From Micromonospora zamorensis (lineage in GTDB: Bacteria > Actinomycetota > Actinomycetes > Mycobacteriales > Micromonosporaceae): a DNA stretch of 64,000 bases. The position numbers were made by a program, and so were the translations under genes. Location of the stretch: assembly GCF_900090275.1 (NCBI RefSeq), contig NZ_LT607755.1, positions 1,054,001 through 1,118,000 of the forward strand, read 5' to 3'. The notes under the pieces were generated by a model. That model searched no databases and was not told the origin of the DNA. It saw nothing but the letters and a program-made list of their open reading frames with translations. Of this stretch, positions 7,902 through 15,847 are shown one piece after another (within the stretch, counting starts at the first letter, position 1; every line of letters begins with the position of its first letter).

Positions 7902-10250
7902 CTAGGACAATGACCACTGCTGGTTGGCCGCACCCGTGTACGTCCACTGGACGACGGCGGCACCGTCGTTGGTCGCGGCATTCGCCACGGTGAGCGCCTT
8001 GCCGGAGTTCCTGTTGATGATCTTGTAGTGCGCGCCGACCGGGATGACGCTCCACAGCTGGTTCGCGCCGCCGTGGCTCGTCCACTGCACGACGCTCGCT
8101 CCGTCGGCGGTGGATGAGCCGGACACGTCCAACACCTTGCCGCTGCTGCGGTTGACGATGCGGTGGTAGCCGCCGCCGGCCTCGACGAGAGTCCACCGTT
8201 GGTGCGCCGCGCCGTTGCTCGACCACTGGATGGCGCCACCGCCGTCCCCGCTGCCGACCGGCACCTCAAGCACCTTGGCGCTGTTGCGGTTGACGACCCG
8301 GTACCCGGTCGACGGGTCGAACGCGGCGGCCGGCGTCGCCGCCCGGGACACCTCGACCTTGTCCGCCGTGACCGCGGTGCCGGACGAACTGGCGTTCCTG
8401 CTGTTCAGCACCCGCACCCGCAGGAGGTGCGAGCCCTGCGCGAGCAGTCCACTGGTGAAGACCATCGCCTGGTCCACCCGCGTGGGGGAGTACAGGTCGA
8501 CCACCGTCTCCGGGCCACCGTCGATCGAGACGCCGGCCCGCCCGTGATTCGCCGCCCTGGCGGCGAAGAGCTTGACCTTGTTTCCGGTGAACCGGACCTG
8601 GTACGCGCTGTCGAGCGTGCTGCTGTAGTGGTCGTCGCCCTGGAACTGCCGGGCGCCGTTGGTCCCGTACTGCCAGGTGCCCGAGTAGCTGAACTGGTTG
8701 TCGCCGGTTCCCGTGGTGTCGTCGTTGACCTGGACCACGCTCGGCACGCCCGGAGCGTCCCCGATCGCGTCCACGCGGGTGAAGAACGCCTCCACGGTGC
8801 TCGACCGCGGGCCACCCCACAGACGCTCGGCGAGGACCTCCGTCGGCCGCTTCGCGTACTGGTCGAACCACTCGTCCGTCTGGTGTTCCACAGCATCCGA
8901 CCAGCGCGCGATCTTGTAGCCGTTGACCTTCGCGTTCGTGTCCGGAGTCCAGCTCTCGTACACGTTCTTGGCGTTGACGTAGAGGTTCAGGCCGGGAGTC
9001 ACGTACAGGGTGCTCTCCGGAACGCCGACCACGGTGTAGCCCAGGTTGTAGAAGTAGTTCAGCGACCCGGTGTACGGCGTGAGGACGATGCTGGTCGACG
9101 GCTTGATGCTGGTCTGCTGGCCGTTCGTCTCCCACCAGTTCCAGAGCTGGGCTGTCTTGCCGTACGACCGCACCTTGTCGTTCATCAGGTTCATGAACTC
9201 GGTGAAGACGTCGCCGGTGTACGGGAAGCCGCGTGCCTGTGCGTAGCTGACCAGCTCAGGGCAGCTGTTCTTGGCGGCGTCGTTCTGGTATTCGTCGCCG
9301 CCGATGTGGAAGTAGGGGCCGTCGAAGAGCGGCACGAACTCCGACAGCAGGTTCATGGCGAACGTCCGGGCGGAGTCCTTGGTCAGGTTGAGCGTCCAAC
9401 CGCCGTTCGATCCACCGGGCCAGGGCGCGTAGTCCATCGACGGGCAGGTGAACCGCGTCGTCGGGTCGTACGTCGTCATCGTGGTGGCGTGCCCGGGCAG
9501 GTCGATCTCGGGAACGATGGTGATGTGGTACCGCTTGGCGACATCCTGCATCCGGCGCAGGTCGGCCTTGCTGTAGGACTGGGCAGACGCCAGACCGGGG
9601 TACCGGTCGCTGCGGAGCCGGAAGCCGTTCCATTCGGTGAAGTGCATGCGCAGCGTGTTCAGGCGCAGCCACGCCATGCGGCGCAACAGGTTCTCGAGAT
9701 AGTCCATCTCGTAGAAGTGCCGGCCGACGTCGAGCATCAACCCGCGCTCGCGGTACTGCGGGAAGTCCCGGATCGTTCCCGCCGGCACTGTGGTCGCCGT
9801 CGCGCTCTGCTTGATCATCTGCAGGAGGGTCTGGGTGCCGTAGTACACGCCGGCCGCCGCGTTTCCTCGGACCACGACGTTCGGGCCGGCGGTCAGCAGG
9901 TATCCCTGGTCACCGATGCCGGCGTCCGTCGTGGTGAGGGTGAGCAGGATGTCGCCGGTCGCGGGCGCCGCCGACGAGATGACAGGTACGTCGACACCGC
10001 TGATCGCACCGAGGTCGACGCGTAACGCGGTCGCGGCCGTCGACAACTGGGCGGTGTGGGCGGGGTCCACCAGGATCCGGGAGGTCGTGGTCAGCGTGTA
10101 GACGCCGGTGCCGCCCGTCCATTCCCGGACGCTCGGCGCGACCTGCGGTGCCGGGTTGGCCGCGTGCGCCGCCGACGGAACCTGGAGCCCCGCGCCGGCC
10201 AGCAGGGCGGCGAGTACGAAAAGAAGACGCTGTTTGCGGGATGGGAACAC
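7902..10250 (-). CDS. GH20 beta-N-acetylhexosaminidase/lacto-N-biosidase-like, ricin-type C-terminus
   Basis: 782-residue secreted GH20 enzyme. The start is the GTG at 10250 with CGGAGG upstream; signal peptide about 1-30. An N-terminal alpha/beta domain (about 40-160) precedes the barrel. The catalytic pair is in HIGGDEY: Asp319 (orients the 2-acetamido group) and Glu320 (acid/base). PEIDLPGHA is another GH20 signature. A beta-sandwich of about 140 residues follows the barrel, then a ricin-type trefoil (about 650-782) with QW repeats. It is the second gene of an operon with the beta-helix protein 27 nt upstream. The DEY signature and the long accessory region recall lacto-N-biosidases, but a plain exo-hexosaminidase cannot be excluded. 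Confidence 0.88.
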   Translation of the reverse strand: MFPSRKQRLLFVLAALLAGAGLQVPSAAHAANPAPQVAPSVREWTGGTGVYTLTTTSRILVDPAHTAQLSTAATALRVDLGAISGVDVPVISSAAPATGDILLTLTTTDAGIGDQGYLLTAGPNVVVRGNAAAGVYYGTQTLLQMIKQSATATTVPAGTIRDFPQYRERGLMLDVGRHFYEMDYLENLLRRMAWLRLNTLRMHFTEWNGFRLRSDRYPGLASAQSYSKADLRRMQDVAKRYHITIVPEIDLPGHATTMTTYDPTTRFTCPSMDYAPWPGGSNGGWTLNLTKDSARTFAMNLLSEFVPLFDGPYFHIGGDEYQNDAAKNSCPELVSYAQARGFPYTGDVFTEFMNLMNDKVRSYGKTAQLWNWWETNGQQTSIKPSTSIVLTPYTGSLNYFYNLGYTVVGVPESTLYVTPGLNLYVNAKNVYESWTPDTNAKVNGYKIARWSDAVEHQTDEWFDQYAKRPTEVLAERLWGGPRSSTVEAFFTRVDAIGDAPGVPSVVQVNDDTTGTGDNQFSYSGTWQYGTNGARQFQGDDHYSSTLDSAYQVRFTGNKVKLFAARAANHGRAGVSIDGGPETVVDLYSPTRVDQAMVFTSGLLAQGSHLLRVRVLNSRNASSSGTAVTADKVEVSRAATPAAAFDPSTGYRVVNRNSAKVLEVPVGSGDGGGAIQWSSNGAAHQRWTLVEAGGGYHRIVNRSSGKVLDVSGSSTADGASVVQWTSHGGANQLWSVIPVGAHYKIINRNSGKALTVANAATNDGAAVVQWTYTGAANQQWSLS

Positions 10251-10277
10251 TGTCGCCTACCTCCGGTCGGGTGACGC

Positions 10278-11351
10278 TCAGAGCGGCAGAAGATCCTTGA
10301 CGTTGCCCTGCAACAGGGGCAGGTTGCCGCTGTTGGCCTGCGTTCCCACCAGGTGCACCGGGACGGAGCCGGTGCAACTGACGGCGAGATTGGACAGGGT
10401 GCAGCCGGACAGCATCCAGCGGGTGCCCAGCAGGTTCGTGGCGCGGATGTCGCTGTACCAGAGGGTGTTGCCGGTGAAGGTCGGCGGCAGGACGCCGTCG
10501 ACGACGACGCCGGTGCCGGGATTGCGGTCGACCCCGCCGATCGGAAACGCCAACGCGGTGCTCCACCGCACGGGCACGCCGCCGTTGGAGTGGTTGACGG
10601 TGTTGCCGGTCAGGCTGCCATGCCCCCAGTTGTCGCTGGTGAGAGCGCCGTACGGGCTGGTCTGGGCGAACGAGTAGTAGGCGCCGTAGCAACCGACGAC
10701 CACGTTGCCGTTGATCGTCCAGTTCCCCGACGAGTTCCAGATGGCGAGTCGGCACGACGTGAAGCTGTTCGCGGTCAACTGCGAGTATTCGCTGCGGTCC
10801 GCCATCGAGACACCGAAGTAGCAGCGGTGGAAGGCGTTGCCGCTCACCTTGAGCCGGTAGCCGAAGTAGTCGTCCGCCGTCGACCCGGTGACCGCCAGGC
10901 CGGCGCCGCGCCAGTTCGTGAAGTCGCAGTCCAGGATCCGGACGCCGGTGCTGCGACTGATCCGTATGCCGACGTGCGCGAACTGCGGTGCTGAGTCGAC
11001 CGGGCTGGCCTGGCGTCCGAGGAAGTGGACTCCGCTGATGGTGACACTGCTGCGACCCGCGATGGACAGGGCGCCAGTCTGATCGTTGGCGACGGTGACC
11101 GTCGCGCCGTTGCCGACGATGACGCAGCGATCGGGGAGCGCGACAGGAGCGGTAAGGGTGTATGTGGCACCGGGTGTGAGCTGCACCTGGGGCGTGCGGG
11201 CGAGGACGGCGTTCCAGTCGTCCGTGACGCCGAGGACCGGGAGGGACGTCGAAACGATCGCGGCGTCGGCCCGGCCGGGCGGCGCGACGGCGGCGAGGGC
11301 ACCGGCGGCACCCGCCACAGCGACCGCGCGGCGGGAGATTCCTGTGGTCAT
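10278..11351 (-). CDS. secreted right-handed parallel beta-helix protein
   Basis: 357 residues with a twin-arginine-type signal (MTTGISRRAVAVAG, cleavage near ADA) and a start backed by GAAGGAC. The body is a series of short beta-helix coils: VTISGVHFLG, VRILDCDFTNWRGAGLAVTGS, LTANSFTSC, WTINGNVVVGCYG, TGNTVNHSNGG, FTGNTLWYS. This Pectate-lyase-3/NosD-like fold is found in polysaccharide lyases, epimerases and GH110 alpha-1,3-galactosidases, but this protein is shorter than usual GH110 enzymes and I see no family-specific catalytic motif. It heads an operon with a GH20 enzyme and has a clear promoter plus operator (11384-11429), so a glycan-directed role is likely. The exact reaction is unknown. 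Confidence 0.75.
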   Translation of the reverse strand: MTTGISRRAVAVAGAAGALAAVAPPGRADAAIVSTSLPVLGVTDDWNAVLARTPQVQLTPGATYTLTAPVALPDRCVIVGNGATVTVANDQTGALSIAGRSSVTISGVHFLGRQASPVDSAPQFAHVGIRISRSTGVRILDCDFTNWRGAGLAVTGSTADDYFGYRLKVSGNAFHRCYFGVSMADRSEYSQLTANSFTSCRLAIWNSSGNWTINGNVVVGCYGAYYSFAQTSPYGALTSDNWGHGSLTGNTVNHSNGGVPVRWSTALAFPIGGVDRNPGTGVVVDGVLPPTFTGNTLWYSDIRATNLLGTRWMLSGCTLSNLAVSCTGSVPVHLVGTQANSGNLPLLQGNVKDLLPL

Positions 11352-11383
11352 GGTTGTCCTTCGGACAGCGGGGGGATTGTCCT

Positions 11384-11429
11384 ACGTCAGATGTCGGACG
11401 AACTTACGAGCCTTATCGATACTCGTCAA
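11384..11429 (-). promoter_or_regulatory. promoter and operator of the beta-helix/GH20 operon
   Basis: Minus-strand -35 TTGACG (11424-11429), a 17-nt spacer and -10 TAAGTT (11401-11406). Immediately downstream, where the transcript should start, is a perfect TCnGAYRTCnGA operator at 11387-11398 within ACGTCAGATGTCGGACG. The operator lies 36 bp upstream of the ATG at 11351. Confidence 0.75.
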
Positions 11430-11739
11430 GGGCTCCCCGACGCCCGGTCGGGCCGTCCGTGCTGTCGTCTGAGGTGTGCGATCTGTGCAACTTTCTGCAA
11501 TATTCGTGTCGTCCGCGTGGCAGCTCACCGACCGACTCCGACGCCTCCCCACTCCTCGCTGATCCTCGCGCCTGTGGGGCGGCCCAACGGCGTACACCGG
11601 CCCCAGGCGGGTTGGGAGACCTTGACGGCAGTAGGGTCAGATCCTAGGGTCTGCAACATCCTGATTGATACAGGCGCTCGGGTGTCACGAAAGATCATGC
11701 GTGTTCGTGTAGCCGGCATCTGCCGGAGGAGGCGGCCAG
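11430..11739. other. intergenic region before the GalNAc catabolic operon
   Basis: No gene is seen. It holds repeated TGCAA words (for example GTGCAACTTTCTGCAATATT near 11485 and TCTGCAACATCCTGATTGAT near 11650) that could be regulator or promoter elements for the kinase gene at 11740. No TCnGAYRTCnGA site was found here. A GGAGGAGG ribosome site lies at about 11725. Confidence 0.4.
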
Positions 11740-12759
11740 ATGACGATCGAAGACCCGCCCCGGGCCCGCGGTCGGGGTGACCTGATCATCTCGGTGGCGC
11801 TCAATCCGGCCCTGGACATCACCTACACCGTTCCCCAACTGGTCCCGGACACGTCGCACCGGGTCACCGGCGTGGTCGCCCGTGCCGGGGGCAAGGGTCT
11901 GAACGTCGCCCGGGTGCTGCGTCAACTGGGCGCCGAGACAGTGGTCCTGGGTCTGCTCGGCGGTGCCTCCGGCGAGCACATCGAAGCGGAACTGGCGGCG
12001 GCCGGCGTGCCAACGCAGTTCACCCGCCTCGGCGCGGAGACCCGTCGGACGGTGACCGTCCTCGCGCAGGGCACGGCGACCGTCCTCAACGAACCTGGCC
12101 CGCACGTCACCGAGGCGCAGTGGGCGGCGTTCCGGGACGCGTTCGCCGAGCGGGTGCGGGCCGCGCGGGTGGTGGTGCTGTCCGGCAGCCGGCCGCCGGG
12201 CGTACCCGAGACCGCGTACGCCGATCTCGTCACCATCGCGCGAGCCACCGGGGCCGAAACCATCGTGGACGCCGACGGCCCGGCATTGCGGCATGCGTTG
12301 GCCGCTGGACCGGCGTTGGCGAAACCGAACGCCCACGAGGCGGCCGACCTGCTCGGACGCTCGGTACGCACCCGCGAGGACGCCGTCGCGGTGGCGCACC
12401 AGCTCGTCCGAAGCGGCGCCACCGCCGGTGTGGTGTCCCGCGGCGCGGACGGATTCGTGGCGGTCACCGGCGGCGCCGCCTACAGCGTCCGTGCGCCCGA
12501 ACGGGTGTCCGGCAACCCGACCGGCGCGGGCGATGCCCTCGCGGCCGTGCTCGCGTACGGGCTCCTCACCCGCGCGCCCTGGCGGGATGTCCTCGCCCAG
12601 GGCGCGGCCGTCTCGGCGGCCGCCGTCGCCTGCCCGTGGGCGGGCGAGTACGACGACGACGTGGCTTCCCGGCTGCTGCCCGGAACCACTGTGGAAAAGC
12701 TGGAAGAACACCGCACCGACAGAGAGCAGGAACCGTGTCGCACGTCGCCTCCGAGATAG
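11740..12759 (+). CDS. PfkB-family 1-phosphofructokinase/tagatose-6-phosphate kinase (LacC/FruK-like)
   Basis: 339-residue cytoplasmic sugar-phosphate kinase of the ribokinase superfamily. The ATG at 11740 has a strong GGAGGAGGCGG site. Motifs: an N-terminal LNPALDITY, the substrate-binding GGKGLNVARVLRQLG near 50-64, and the C-terminal NPTGAGDALAA containing the catalytic Asp. This is the LacC/FruK subgroup that phosphorylates the C1 position of a ketohexose phosphate. With the AgaS-like and GatY-like genes directly downstream, the most economical role is tagatose-6-phosphate to tagatose-1,6-bisphosphate in GalNAc/galactosamine breakdown. Its 3' end overlaps the next start by 25 nt, suggesting translational coupling. 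A fructose-1-phosphate kinase is the main alternative. Confidence 0.88.
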   Translation: MTIEDPPRARGRGDLIISVALNPALDITYTVPQLVPDTSHRVTGVVARAGGKGLNVARVLRQLGAETVVLGLLGGASGEHIEAELAAAGVPTQFTRLGAETRRTVTVLAQGTATVLNEPGPHVTEAQWAAFRDAFAERVRAARVVVLSGSRPPGVPETAYADLVTIARATGAETIVDADGPALRHALAAGPALAKPNAHEAADLLGRSVRTREDAVAVAHQLVRSGATAGVVSRGADGFVAVTGGAAYSVRAPERVSGNPTGAGDALAAVLAYGLLTRAPWRDVLAQGAAVSAAAVACPWAGEYDDDVASRLLPGTTVEKLEEHRTDREQEPCRTSPPR

Positions 12760-13631
12760 CCTCCCAACCCGAGACGTGGCGTCGCGCCGCGGACCTGGTC
12801 GCCCAGCCGGGCGTGGCGCGGGCGCTGCCCCAACCCGGTGAGCGCGTCGCCGTCGTCGGCTGCGGCACGTCGTACTTCATGGCGCAGAGTTTCGCGACGC
12901 TGCGCGAGTCGGCGGGCCAGGGGGAGACCGACGCCTTCGCGGCCTCGGAGTTTCCCTCCGGGCGGCGGTACGACCGCATCGTCGCCATCACCCGCTCCGG
13001 CACCACCACCGAGGTGATCCGGCTCCTTGAGCAGCTGCCGCGCGGCAGCCGCTCGACCGTGATCACGACCGACGCCGACCGGCCGGTGAGCCGGCTCGTG
13101 AGTGACTGCGTCGTCCTCGACTTCGCCGACGAACAGTCGGTGGTGCAGACCCGCTTCGCCACGACCGCGCTAGCCGCTTGGCGCGCCGGCCTCGGAGAGG
13201 ACCTGACCGAGCCGATCGAACAGGCGCGGGAGCAGCTGAACACGCCGATCGACCCGGACGTCGTCGGTCGGAGCCAGTTCACCTGCCTCGGCACCGGCTG
13301 GACCGTGGGGTTGGCGCACGAGGCGGCCCTCAAGCTGCGGGAGGCCGCACAGATGTGGGCCGAGTCGTACCCGGCGATGGAGTTCCGGCACGGCCCGATC
13401 AGCGTGGTGGACCACCGGTCCGTGGTCTGGATCTTCGGGCCGGTGGTGCCCGGCCTCCGCGACGATCTGGCCGCCACGGGGGCGATCGTCGTGCACGAGG
13501 ACGTCGACGCCATGGCGCACCTCACCACCGCGCAGCGGCTCGCGGTCGAGCTCGCGAACCGTCGCGGCCTGCACCCGGACCAGCCCCGGCTGCTCACCCG
13601 GTCCGTCGTGCTGACCGCGCCGGTTGCCTGA
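12735..13631 (+). CDS. SIS-domain sugar isomerase/deaminase, AgaS-like
   Basis: 298 residues from the GTG at 12735 (AGCAGG upstream; the longer reading frame starts inside pfkB without a ribosome site). Two SIS domains: VVGCGTSYFMAQSFATLRES (about 35-55), AITRSGTTTEV (about 82-92) and the second domain around CLGTGWTVGLAHEAALKLREA, with AMEFRHGP typical of the GlmS isomerase/AgaS lineage. No glutaminase domain is present, so it is not GlmS. AgaS proteins convert galactosamine-6-phosphate to tagatose-6-phosphate plus ammonia, which would feed the adjacent kinase. Glucosamine-6-phosphate deaminase or fructosamine deglycase activity are alternatives. Confidence 0.82.
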   Translation: MSHVASEIASQPETWRRAADLVAQPGVARALPQPGERVAVVGCGTSYFMAQSFATLRESAGQGETDAFAASEFPSGRRYDRIVAITRSGTTTEVIRLLEQLPRGSRSTVITTDADRPVSRLVSDCVVLDFADEQSVVQTRFATTALAAWRAGLGEDLTEPIEQAREQLNTPIDPDVVGRSQFTCLGTGWTVGLAHEAALKLREAAQMWAESYPAMEFRHGPISVVDHRSVVWIFGPVVPGLRDDLAATGAIVVHEDVDAMAHLTTAQRLAVELANRRGLHPDQPRLLTRSVVLTAPVA

Positions 13632-13640
13632 GGACCACTG

Positions 13641-14483
13641 ATGACCCTCGTGCCCACCGCCGACCTGGTGGCGGCGGCCCGTGCCGCCGGCACCGGCGTG
13701 CTCGCCTTCAACGTGATCACGATCGAGTACGCCCAGGCGATCGCCGCCGCGGCGGAGCGTGCCGGCCGGCCGGCGATTCTGCAGATCAGCCAGAACGCGG
13801 CGCGCTACCACTCGGGCCTGTCGGCCATCGCAGCGGCGACGGCCGAGGTCGCCTGGAGGTCCAGTGCGACCCTGTCGCTGCACCTGGACCACGTCGACGA
13901 CATCGGTCTGCTGGAGCAGGCTCCCGACTCGGGCTTCAGCTCCGTGATGGTCGACGCGTCAGCGCTGGCGTACGCCGCCAACGTGGCGACCACCCGCAAG
14001 GCGACCGAGTGGGCGCACGACCACCGGCTGTGGGTGGAGGCCGAACTCGGCTACGTCGGCGGTAAGCCGGACGCTCCGGCGAGCGCCCACACCGCCGGCG
14101 TCCGCACCGACCCGTCCGAGGCCGCCCGGTACGTGGCCGAGACCGGCGTCGACGCTCTCGCCGTCGCGGTGGGCAGCTCGCACGCGATGGCCGACCGCAC
14201 CGCCTCGTTGGATCTCGACCTGGTGGCCGCGATCCGCGAAGCCGTACCCGTGCCCCTGGTCCTGCACGGTTCCTCCGGGGTGCCGCTGGACCAGATCCGC
14301 GCCGCGGTCGGTCATGGCATGGTGAAGATCAACGTCGGTACGGCCCTCAACGTGGCGTTCACCGACGCGGTCCGTGAGGCCCTGCCGCAGTCCCGAGACC
14401 CGCGCCGCTACCTCGCAGCGGGACGGGACGCGGTGACCGGGGTTGTCGAACGACTGCTCACGCTCCTGCCCGCGGCACCGTAG
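13641..14483 (+). CDS. class II ketose-bisphosphate aldolase, GatY/AgaY-like
   Basis: 280-residue cytoplasmic class II aldolase starting 9 nt after the SIS gene. Zinc and active-site signatures: LSLHLDHVDD (His ligand), a VEAELGYVGG segment, VAVGSSHAM and PLVLHGSSGVP, then KINVGTALN binding the phosphate. This is the length and motif set of tagatose-1,6-bisphosphate/fructose-bisphosphate class II aldolases. As the third gene of the kinase-SIS-aldolase operon it would split tagatose-1,6-bisphosphate into dihydroxyacetone phosphate and glyceraldehyde-3-phosphate. No GalNAc-6-phosphate deacetylase lies in the window. Confidence 0.87.
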   Translation: MTLVPTADLVAAARAAGTGVLAFNVITIEYAQAIAAAAERAGRPAILQISQNAARYHSGLSAIAAATAEVAWRSSATLSLHLDHVDDIGLLEQAPDSGFSSVMVDASALAYAANVATTRKATEWAHDHRLWVEAELGYVGGKPDAPASAHTAGVRTDPSEAARYVAETGVDALAVAVGSSHAMADRTASLDLDLVAAIREAVPVPLVLHGSSGVPLDQIRAAVGHGMVKINVGTALNVAFTDAVREALPQSRDPRRYLAAGRDAVTGVVERLLTLLPAAP

Positions 14484-14497
14484 CCAGCCGCCGCGTT

Positions 14498-14555
14498 GCC
14501 GGGCCGCGCGCTGGTCCTGTGCCGCGCGGCCGGGCCGTGCGCTGGTCCTATGCCG
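14498..14555. repeat. 27-bp direct repeat with hairpin between convergent genes
   Basis: Two 27-nt copies (14498-14524 and 14529-14555) of GCCGGGCC(G)YGCGCTGG... differ at two positions. Within them GGCCGCGCG (14502-14510) and CGCGCGGCC (14523-14531) form a 9-bp stem that may terminate the aldolase operon. The second copy carries the stop codon of the ROK regulator. Confidence 0.6.
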
Positions 14556-15744
14556 TGGGGAGGGCCGGCAGGGGCTCGGACATGTTGAGCCGCAGGGCTG
14601 CCGCGACGGCGCCCAGGGCGCCGCCCTCGTCGCCGAACTGGGCCGTCACAACGTCCAGGCGGCGGGTGTGTCCGGGGATCGCCAGCTGACCGATGGCCGT
14701 CCGGACCGGTTCGAGCACCGCTTCGCCGGCATGGGCGAGGGTGCCACCGATGGCCACCTTGCCCGGGTCCAACTGCACCACCATTCCCGACAGGACTCGG
14801 CCGAGCAGCGTCGCGGCGTGCCGCACCACGTCGGAGACGATCGGCTCGCCGGCGATTGCCCGCGCGACCAGATCGGCCGGGTCCGCGACTGTGACACCGC
14901 GCCGGGCGCACTGCTCGATCAGCGCCGACGGGCGGATCAGCAGCTCAAGGCAGCCGCGGCCACCGCACGGACAGGGGTCGCCGTCGGGCTCGACGCTGAC
15001 GTGACCGATCTCGCCGGCCGCGCCGTGCGCTCCTCGGGCGAGCCGGCCGTCGACGATGAGCCCGCCGCCCACGCCGTCACTCCACCGGACGTAGATGGCG
15101 TCCCGTACGTCACGGGTCGCCCCCCAGGTGCCTTCGGCCAGCGCGGCCAGTCGGGAGTTGTTGTCGGTGACGACGGCGACGCCGTACCGGTCCTGAATTC
15201 GGGTGCTGATCTGCTTCGCGGCCACCGAGGGGCTGCTGCCGCTGTCGCCGGCCGAACGGCTCCGACCCGCCACCAGGCCGGGCAGGCCGAGGCCGATCGC
15301 CTCCAGGGCCCGCAGGTCGATGTCGTGCTGCTGCACGAGGTCGTCGATCAGCTTGATCGCGGCGTTGGCTCGTCGGGCCGGCCCCGCCGTCAGCGTGATG
15401 GGGCGGCTGCCCCGGGCCAGGATGTCGTGGCCCAGGGTGGCGACGATGACGGTGATCGTCGCCCGGCCGAGGTCGATGCCGACGATCCGGCCGGCGGACG
15501 GGTTGAGGCTGACGGTCGTGGACGGCCGTCCCCGGCCCCGGTGCCCGGACAGCGCGGGCTCGCGCTCGACGACCACACCGCGGGCGATGAGGTCGCCGAT
15601 GATGTCGAACAGCGTGGTACGCGAGAGCCCGGTCAGCCGGATGAGCTCGGCCCGGCTGAGCGGGCCGGCGCTGCGGAGCTGAGCCAGCAGGACCTCGGTG
15701 TGTGCCAGCCGCACACGCTGCATGGCATCCGGGCGTTCGATCAC
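14548..15744 (-). CDS. ROK-family transcriptional regulator (NagC/XylR type)
   Basis: 398 residues from the GTG at 15744; a shorter start at 15723 is possible. Residues about 10-70 are a winged helix-turn-helix (LSRAELIRLTGLSRTTLFDIIGDLI). A ROK sugar-kinase fold follows (IVGIDLGRATITV, GLGLPGL) with the zinc-binding CPCGGRGCLE motif near 265. ROK repressors of this type sense amino sugars or their phosphates. It lies tail-to-tail with the GalNAc-type operon, so control of that operon or of the GH20 gene behind it is plausible, but no operator could be assigned. Confidence 0.88.
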   Translation of the reverse strand: MIERPDAMQRVRLAHTEVLLAQLRSAGPLSRAELIRLTGLSRTTLFDIIGDLIARGVVVEREPALSGHRGRGRPSTTVSLNPSAGRIVGIDLGRATITVIVATLGHDILARGSRPITLTAGPARRANAAIKLIDDLVQQHDIDLRALEAIGLGLPGLVAGRSRSAGDSGSSPSVAAKQISTRIQDRYGVAVVTDNNSRLAALAEGTWGATRDVRDAIYVRWSDGVGGGLIVDGRLARGAHGAAGEIGHVSVEPDGDPCPCGGRGCLELLIRPSALIEQCARRGVTVADPADLVARAIAGEPIVSDVVRHAATLLGRVLSGMVVQLDPGKVAIGGTLAHAGEAVLEPVRTAIGQLAIPGHTRRLDVVTAQFGDEGGALGAVAAALRLNMSEPLPALPTA

Positions 15745-15803
15745 CGGACCATCATGACCGATGCCTCGTTTCGAATGTCGTTGCGGCAGCGTACGGGCGC
15801 GGT

Positions 15804-15842
15804 GGCCGGCGCCGTCACCAGCGCGAGGTGACGGCGCCGGCC
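15804..15842 (-). terminator. perfect 16-bp hairpin after GH20 gene
   Basis: GGCCGGCGCCGTCACC (15804-15819) and GGTGACGGCGCCGGCC (15827-15842) are perfect inverted repeats with a 7-nt loop, 5 nt beyond the GH20 stop and upstream of the ROK gene. Confidence 0.8.
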
Positions 15843-15847
15843 GGTGG

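Noticed and set aside
15723..15847. GH20 and ROK genes as one operon
   Set aside because: Both are on the minus strand, but a perfect 16-bp hairpin lies between them directly after the GH20 stop.
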